A DNA stretch of 11,137 bases, taken from an uncultured Actinomycetes bacterium (GTDB lineage Bacteria > Actinomycetota > Actinomycetes > Nanopelagicales > Nanopelagicaceae). Positions within the stretch are counted from its first letter, which is position 1. Each line of letters begins with the position of its first letter. Both the position numbers and the translations under genes were made by a program. The stretch is taken from contig CAIMCU010000208.1 of assembly GCA_903839585.1 (NCBI GenBank), positions 1 to 11,137 on the forward strand. The letters run 5' to 3'. Positions 8,043-11,137 of the stretch are shown piece by piece. The notes under the pieces were generated by a model that worked only from the letters and a program-made list of their open reading frames with translations, ran no database searches and had not been told where the DNA came from.

Positions 8043-9023
8043 TTTAGTGGCTGCAAAGAGCTTCTTTAAGGTCGGGCCAACTTTGTAAGCCTTATCCCAG
8101 ATCTTTGGATCCCCATGGATAGCCCCTGGAACTATGGTCAACGTGCTTTTCCCACGAAGAGCCTTCACTTCAGAGTTAATCTCAGTCGATGTAAAGGATG
8201 AAACAAAGCAGTCTGCGGCTCCGTGATAAATGTAGAAGGTCGGCAGAGACTTATTTGTCTTAAGTAATGGATACAGATTTGCTGAGGCAAAAGCTGCTTG
8301 GCCCTCCGGTGAGGTTAGATTTCCAAACCAAGGATGAAAATCTGCTGGTGGTACAGGAAGTGGAGTTGGACATGGATGTTCAACCAATTGAGATGCCATT
8401 GTTGCAAAGTTTGCATTACCAAAAAGACTTACTGCAGCAGAAACCTTGGCTGAAGTCGAAATGTTTGGATCGCTTGCGTTATCAAATATTGAGGGCTGTT
8501 CACCAGTAATTGCTGTCATGAGAGCTAAGTAGGCACCGGCAGACTCACCACCAACAGCAAACTTCTTCGAGTTAAATCCATACTTTGAAGCTTTCGCACG
8601 GAGGAATCGAACCGCTGACTTAGCATCTATTCCAGCTGCAGGGTAAAGAGCCTCTGTACCGAGTCGGTAATTAATCGAAGCAACCGCTAAGCCGTTAGCA
8701 ATCATTGCTTCAAGAAACTTCGCACTTTCATTGGTCTTCATGAAGTTTTCATCGAAGACCATAAAGCCACCACCATGAAACCAAATCATCAAAGGAGGGT
8801 TCTTAACCCCTTTTGGCATGTATAAATCCAGGCGCTGACTTGGTGACTGCGACGCATATGCGACATCCTCATAGACCTTCATCTTTGCTAATGACTTCAC
8901 AGACAAGGTATGCGTAACTGGTGGAAGTCCTGGATCTTCTGCAAGAGCAAGAGGAGATAGCGCTAGTGATGTCAGAGCTACGGATGAAGAAATGATAATG
9001 AACTTATGTCTGATTGAAATCAT
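8040..9023 (-). CDS. Secreted alpha/beta hydrolase (esterase/lipase-like)
   Basis: A 327-residue serine hydrolase, probably an esterase acting outside the cytoplasm; the substrate is unknown. The N-terminus (MISIRHKF, a hydrophobic core to about residue 25, then ALA before Glu29) is a Sec signal peptide with predicted cleavage after Ala28. No lipobox cysteine is seen. The catalytic domain shows the oxyanion-hole motif HGGG (83-86), the nucleophile elbow GESAG with Ser161, an acid in HGAADCFV (Asp271) and a base in AIHGD (His303), i.e. the complete triad. The HGGG and GESAG pair resembles the hormone-sensitive-lipase and BD-FAE/carboxylesterase groups. The ATG has no Shine-Dalgarno; TACCCT ends 7 nt upstream, so a leaderless mRNA is possible. 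It is divergent from the helix-hairpin-helix gene (62 bp apart). Confidence 0.9.
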   Translation of the reverse strand: MISIRHKFIIISSSVALTSLALSPLALAEDPGLPPVTHTLSVKSLAKMKVYEDVAYASQSPSQRLDLYMPKGVKNPPLMIWFHGGGFMVFDENFMKTNESAKFLEAMIANGLAVASINYRLGTEALYPAAGIDAKSAVRFLRAKASKYGFNSKKFAVGGESAGAYLALMTAITGEQPSIFDNASDPNISTSAKVSAAVSLFGNANFATMASQLVEHPCPTPLPVPPADFHPWFGNLTSPEGQAAFASANLYPLLKTNKSLPTFYIYHGAADCFVSSFTSTEINSEVKALRGKSTLTIVPGAIHGDPKIWDKAYKVGPTLKKLFAATK

Positions 9024-9030
9024 GCTTTGG

Positions 9031-9036
9031 AGGGTA
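9031..9036 (-). promoter_or_regulatory. Candidate -10 box for a leaderless hydrolase mRNA
   Basis: Minus-strand TACCCT fits TAnnnT and ends 7 nt before the hydrolase ATG (9023), while no Shine-Dalgarno lies between. The GC-rich core makes it a weak -10, and the -35 region (about TATCTT) is poor. The case rests on position. Confidence 0.35.
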
Positions 9037-9070
9037 GACCTGTGGGACTTAGAAAGATATAGGGCTGGGG

Positions 9071-9079
9071 TGCTAAATT
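9071..9079 (+). promoter_or_regulatory. Extended -10 promoter giving a leaderless mRNA
   Basis: TGCTAAATT is an extended -10 (TGn plus TAAATT at 9074-9079). Exactly 6 nt separate it from the ATG at 9086, so the expected start site falls on the A of the start codon. There is no Shine-Dalgarno in the six bases. No good -35 is seen, which an extended -10 tolerates. Confidence 0.65.
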
Positions 9080-9085
9080 CTCATC

Positions 9086-9418
9086 ATGGCAAAAGCCTCA
9101 CCAGCAAAGGTTAAGAAGCTTCGTTCAGAGGCTATGAAGGCTGCTGCTGCTCGAAGGGCGGCGAAGGCTAAGTCACGTTGTGCTGTGACTCGCGGTGAAG
9201 TGGATCTAGATGCCTACGAAGCCGTAGATGGAAACTGGCGAGAGCTTGGCATAACTGCGCCAGCAAGACGCGCGCTCATTGATGAGGGTTACTATAAGTT
9301 AAGTGACCTTAGAAAAACATCACTTGAAGAGATCAAATCACTTCATGGAATGGGTCCAAACGCCATCCGCATACTTGTTAATGAGATGAAGAAAAAGGAC
9401 CTATCTTTTCGTAAGTAG
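9086..9418 (+). CDS. Small basic helix-hairpin-helix DNA-binding protein
   Basis: A 110-residue protein in two parts. Residues 1-35 are rich in Lys, Ala and Arg (histone-like, probably disordered or a single basic helix). Residues about 50-107 form a helix-hairpin-helix module like the RNA polymerase alpha C-terminal domain: LGITAPARRALIDEGY, then KLSDLRKTSLEEIKSL, then the hairpin HGMGPNAIRIL (87-97). Such modules bind the DNA or RNA backbone without much sequence preference. Similar small proteins are annotated in Actinobacteria as hypothetical or helix-hairpin-helix DNA-binding proteins; I know no established function. No enzymatic motif is visible. A role in nucleoid binding or transcription is inference. 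The start is set by the extended -10 box 6 nt upstream. It is divergent from the hydrolase gene and convergent with the small membrane protein (34 bp). Confidence 0.85.
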   Translation: MAKASPAKVKKLRSEAMKAAAARRAAKAKSRCAVTRGEVDLDAYEAVDGNWRELGITAPARRALIDEGYYKLSDLRKTSLEEIKSLHGMGPNAIRILVNEMKKKDLSFRK

Positions 9419-9452
9419 CGCCTGACAAGTACTACCTAACTAACGGCGAAGA

Positions 9453-9698
9453 TCAAATAATAAAGCTGTAGATAAGAAGGAGCGAACCAACGCTTCCAAC
9501 TACCGCAGTCGAAGACTTAGTCTGCATCCAATTTTTTCCAGGTGTCGTCAGGGAAAAAAGAAGAAGTAGCGCACCAGGAAGAATCAAGACAAGACTCTTA
9601 CTCACATCGCTACCCCACTGATAACGCAAATTAATTAATCCCGCAGCCAGTGCTGCATACCCAGCCATACGAAAGTTATTGATTCGATAGTTTTTCAT
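9453..9698 (-). CDS. Small three-helix membrane protein of unknown function
   Basis: 81 residues from the ATG at 9698. A basic N-terminus (MKNYRINNFR) is followed by three hydrophobic segments, about residues 11-27, 34-51 and 63-81, so the protein probably spans the membrane three times and ends within the bilayer. I do not recognise a family, and there is no motif beyond hydrophobicity. A TTG six bases further upstream (9704) would add two residues. The ATG is preferred because TACCCT (minus strand 9710-9705) ends 6 nt before it, the spacing seen at other starts in this window. It lies downstream of the actinorhodopsin on the same strand, beyond its hairpin terminator; a link to rhodopsin function is possible but unsupported. 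Codon structure and topology make it a likely real gene. Confidence 0.65.
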   Translation of the reverse strand: MKNYRINNFRMAGYAALAAGLINLRYQWGSDVSKSLVLILPGALLLLFSLTTPGKNWMQTKSSTAVVGSVGSLLLIYSFII

Positions 9699-9704
9699 TC
9701 CCAA

Positions 9705-9710
9705 AGGGTA
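9705..9710 (-). promoter_or_regulatory. Candidate -10 box for the small membrane protein
   Basis: Minus-strand TACCCT lies 6 nt before the ATG at 9698, and no Shine-Dalgarno is present. It sits directly after the stem of the actinorhodopsin terminator, so the -35 position would fall inside that hairpin. The same hexamer precedes the hydrolase gene. Weak on its own. Confidence 0.33.
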
Positions 9711-9715
9711 AAGCA

Positions 9716-9743
9716 GAAGGGCGCCGGTTTCCCGACGCCCTTC
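9716..9743 (-). terminator. Strong hairpin with GAAA tetraloop after the actinorhodopsin gene
   Basis: On the minus strand GAAGGGCGTCGG and CCGGCGCCCTTC form a 12-bp stem (one U-G wobble) closed by a GAAA (GNRA) tetraloop. It begins 31 bp after the rhodopsin stop. The following tract is TGCTTTACCCTTT, so the U run is poor for an intrinsic terminator. It probably serves as a terminator, an RNA-stabilising 3' structure, or both. Confidence 0.75.
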
Positions 9744-9744
9744 C

Positions 9745-9773
9745 GAGTAATTACTTACTCACTTTTTCAGTGA
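9745..9773 (-). other. Two further small hairpins in the rhodopsin 3' UTR
   Basis: Directly after the rhodopsin stop codon, TCACT GAAAA AGTGA (9773-9759) and then GAGTAA GTAA TTACTC (9760-9745) form 5-bp and 6-bp perfect stems that share two bases. With the large hairpin at 9716-9743 they make a nearly continuous run of structure in the 3' UTR. Confidence 0.6.
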
Positions 9774-9774
9774 A

Positions 9775-10533
9775 TTAGTGATCAGCTGGCATTCCTTCAG
9801 CATGTGACTTCATGCGAGCGATCTTCAAGATTGTAAGACCGAATACGCACTTAGCCAGGATGTCTGCGATTGTGTAGCCAACCTGTACAGCAACGAATGA
9901 AGATGCTGACTCATCACCAACGATGTTGAAGATGTAAGCGATTGGGTATACGCCCCATGTAGCGATGAGAAGAAGACGTAGACGTCCTACTGTCTCTGCC
10001 ACACCTGCAGGCTGACGATCCAGTGACTTTCCAAGCTCTACGAATAGTACGTAGAGGATGTAAAGGAATGGAATTGTTGAAAGAACACCGTAAAGAATCT
10101 GTGTGTTCTGATCTGATGAAATCTCACCTGGGTAACCAAGAGCGATCATCGCTGCAGCTGCAGGAACAAGGCGAACAATAAGTGAACGTGCAACTGTTGC
10201 TGCAAGTGCAAGTACTGCGATTACCTCTACGAGTAGAAGTGGAACAGTTAGAAGCCAGTCAACGTAGCGGTATGCCTCGTTGAATGCGCCCTGATCTCCT
10301 GACACATTTACAGTCATGCCTTCTGATGACTCAACAAATGAGTTGAAGATTCGGTAGTAGTGGTATGCAGCAATGAATGTAACCATTGATGACATCACTA
10401 GTGCATTGCGGTACTTAGCAAGTACTCGTGACTGTGACACTAATGTGTACACGGTGCATGCGAGCATTGAAACTAAACCAAATGAGAAGATCGAATAAAC
10501 GAGGTTCCACTGGTTGCTATCGAGTTTTAGCAT
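9775..10533 (-). CDS. actR: Actinorhodopsin, light-driven proton pump
   Basis: Retinal-binding protein with seven membrane helices (about residues 10-32, 43-66, 86-109, 112-134, 145-168, 181-204, 212-240) that exports protons in light. 252 residues is normal for the family. Helix C, RYVDWLLTVPLLLVE, carries Arg89, the Schiff-base proton acceptor Asp92, Thr96 and the carboxyl donor Glu103, i.e. the DTE pattern of outward proton pumps. Helix G carries Asp224 and the retinal lysine Lys228. Trp93, Trp193, Tyr196 and Pro197 line the pocket. His58 matches the proteorhodopsin His75 that tunes the acceptor. Leu100 matches the green-absorbing form at the proteorhodopsin 105 site. Gly149 aligns with bacteriorhodopsin Trp138, where xanthorhodopsin has the glycine that admits a carotenoid antenna. 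Start: GGAGGA Shine-Dalgarno 5-6 nt before ATG. The gene is divergent from the MFS gene; no retinal synthesis gene is in view. Confidence 0.97.
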   Translation of the reverse strand: MLKLDSNQWNLVYSIFSFGLVSMLACTVYTLVSQSRVLAKYRNALVMSSMVTFIAAYHYYRIFNSFVESSEGMTVNVSGDQGAFNEAYRYVDWLLTVPLLLVEVIAVLALAATVARSLIVRLVPAAAAMIALGYPGEISSDQNTQILYGVLSTIPFLYILYVLFVELGKSLDRQPAGVAETVGRLRLLLIATWGVYPIAYIFNIVGDESASSFVAVQVGYTIADILAKCVFGLTILKIARMKSHAEGMPADH

Positions 10534-10539
10534 GTATTT

Positions 10540-10550
10540 CCTCCGTGAGG
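10540..10550 (-). promoter_or_regulatory. Actinorhodopsin Shine-Dalgarno, possibly masked by a hairpin
   Basis: Minus strand reads CCTC ACG GAGG immediately before AAATAC and the ATG. GGAGGA is the strongest ribosome binding site in the window, and its GAGG can pair with the preceding CCTC in a 4-bp, 3-nt-loop hairpin. The Shine-Dalgarno is certain; masking is a hypothesis, since the stem is small. Confidence 0.7.
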
Positions 10551-10554
10551 TTTG

Positions 10555-10600
10555 AAAGGGTCCTTTGACTCTCTACCAATGAGCCATGGAGTCCTCGAGG
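10555..10600 (-). other. Structured 5' leader of actinorhodopsin
   Basis: Upstream of the Shine-Dalgarno the minus strand holds consecutive inverted repeats: CCTCGAGG (10600-10593, a perfect 8-bp palindrome), GACTC...GAGTC (10593-10589 with 10571-10567), and AAAGG AC CCTTT (10566-10555). They are packed end to end, which is unlike the other short intergenic regions here. I recognise no known riboswitch class. Confidence 0.4.
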
Positions 10601-10634
10601 AGCCACATCGCCGCTTGGTGGTTAAAGTTTGTAC

Positions 10635-10693
10635 CCAAATTGGATATTCCGCGATACGGAAATGCAAGAAATTTGGACTTTTTTTCCAAACTT
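10635..10693. promoter_or_regulatory. Nested inverted repeats between actinorhodopsin and MFS genes
   Basis: CCAAATT (10635-10641) and AATTTGG (10670-10676) are a perfect 7-bp inverted repeat. It encloses a second perfect one, TTCCG CGATA CGGAA (10647-10661). The right outer arm is reused in a third, TTTGGA (10672-10677) with TCCAAA (10685-10690), around a T-rich 7-nt loop. The block lies where the divergent promoters must be, and a minus-strand TTGCAT (10667-10662) is a candidate -35 for the rhodopsin. It looks like an operator or competing cruciform; no regulator is identified. A clear -10 for the rhodopsin was not found (TACAAA at 10633-10628 is possible). Confidence 0.45.
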
Positions 10694-10702
10694 TGCCCCT
10701 AG

Positions 10703-10708
10703 TAGGGT
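10703..10708 (+). promoter_or_regulatory. Candidate -10 box for a leaderless MFS mRNA
   Basis: TAGGGT fits TAnnnT and lies exactly 6 nt before the ATG at 10715, with no Shine-Dalgarno between. Its TAG is also an in-frame stop, so the reading frame cannot start further upstream. A T-run (10679-10685) occupies the -35 region. Confidence 0.42.
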
Positions 10709-10714
10709 TGGCCA

Positions 10715-11137
10715 ATGCGCCAAAAGCTGCAAGAGCTGAAGAATCACCCGGGATTTCTTCCCTTGGCGGTTTCTCGCTTCATCTCAAATGTTGGGAATGG
10801 CCTATCACCTATCGCTCTGGCCTACGGCGTTCTCTCTCTTCCTGGCGCAACAGGAAAAGATTTGAGTTTTGTTATGGCTGCTCGGATGGTTCCGATGGTT
10901 GCGCTCATGATCTTTGGCGGTGTTATCGGTGATCGGTTTAAGCGAAACCGAATAGTTGGTGGCGCAGATATTTTAGGAAGTGTATTTGCCGCAATTAGCG
11001 CGGTTGCACTTATTACTGGCTCTGCCACTGTCGGACTACTTGCGTTAATGGGCGCACTCTTTGGAGTACTGAACGCCCTGTGGTGGCCCGCAATGTCTGG
11101 GGTTTTGCCGGAGATATTGCCAAAGGAGAAGTTACAA
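10715..11137 (+). CDS. Major facilitator superfamily transporter, N-terminal part (cut by window edge)
   Basis: 141 residues are visible, open to the right edge; a full protein would be about 400 residues with 12 helices. The sequence shows the first helices of an MFS permease: FLPLAVSRFISNVGNGLSPI (14-33), a second hydrophobic segment (about 51-70), the signature motif A loop GGVIGDRFKRNR (68-79) between helices 2 and 3, a third and fourth helix (about 82-122), then LWWPAMSGVLPEIL (122-135). The short N-terminus and the motif resemble the DHA3-type drug/siderophore exporters (EntS-like), so efflux of a small molecule is the likeliest role, but the substrate cannot be read from this part. The start is fixed by the in-frame stop at 10703-10705 and by the -10-like box 6 nt upstream. 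It is divergent from the actinorhodopsin gene. Confidence 0.9.
   Translation, partial: MRQKLQELKNHPGFLPLAVSRFISNVGNGLSPIALAYGVLSLPGATGKDLSFVMAARMVPMVALMIFGGVIGDRFKRNRIVGGADILGSVFAAISAVALITGSATVGLLALMGALFGVLNALWWPAMSGVLPEILPKEKLQ

Noticed and set aside
9699..9704. TTG start for the small membrane protein, two residues upstream of the ATG
   Set aside because: No Shine-Dalgarno supports it, and the -10-like box spacing favours the ATG at 9698.
10567..10593. tRNA-like stretch in the rhodopsin leader (minus strand GGCTCATTGGTAGAG resembles a D-arm)
   Set aside because: No matching T-arm, anticodon stem or 3' acceptor strand follows; only the D-arm-like words match.
10552..10932. Plus-strand 126-codon ORF across the rhodopsin leader
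   Set aside because: It overlaps the MFS gene in another frame, crosses the structured intergenic region and has no domain.

Overview
The window looks like a piece of a free-living, low-to-mid GC actinobacterial chromosome. The best guess is a freshwater planktonic lineage of the acI / Nanopelagicales type, or a relative carrying an actinorhodopsin. Three things support this: the gene order argS-lysA-hom-thrC-thrB-rho, which is an actinobacterial signature; a Rho factor with the long polar N-terminal insert typical of Actinobacteria; and a seven-helix rhodopsin of the actinorhodopsin/xanthorhodopsin type. The lineage is an inference from these markers and from very tight gene packing; no rRNA gene is present to settle it.

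Region 1 (1-7875, all minus strand). A compact run reads argS, lysA, hom, thrC, thrB, then rho, whose 3' end is cut by the window edge. Spacing is 2 bp (argS-lysA), 4 bp (lysA-hom), a 4-bp ATGA overlap (hom-thrC), 12 bp (thrC-thrB) and 131 bp (thrB-rho), so the first five genes are almost certainly one transcript. It joins arginyl-tRNA synthesis with the last step of lysine synthesis and with threonine synthesis from aspartate semialdehyde. Rho may be co-transcribed and may also have its own promoter in the 131-bp gap.

Region 2 (7876-8042). A tRNA-Leu(UAG) gene lies on the plus strand only 33 bp from the argS start and is divergent from it. Its likely promoter lies inside the argS 5' end. It is followed by a 15-bp tandem repeat and a small hairpin.

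Region 3 (8040-9698). A secreted alpha/beta hydrolase (minus) is divergent from a small basic helix-hairpin-helix protein (plus). The latter converges on a tiny three-helix membrane protein of unknown role (minus).

Region 4 (9699-11137). An actinorhodopsin proton pump (minus) has a strong Shine-Dalgarno sequence, a structured leader and a run of hairpins after its stop codon. It is divergent from a major facilitator superfamily transporter (plus), cut by the right edge. The rhodopsin keeps every residue needed for light-driven proton pumping. It also has a glycine at the position that opens a carotenoid-antenna window in xanthorhodopsin.

Across regions 3 and 4, four single genes (hydrolase, helix-hairpin-helix protein, small membrane protein, MFS transporter) lack a Shine-Dalgarno sequence. 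Each has a TAnnnT -10-like box 6-7 nt before the ATG, which suggests leaderless mRNAs. The biosynthetic operon and the rhodopsin use internal or canonical ribosome binding sites. I see no mobile element, CRISPR array or prophage. Most of the window is ordinary core genome; the noteworthy parts are the rhodopsin with its flanking RNA structures, the leaderless starts, the tRNA/argS junction and the Rho insert.
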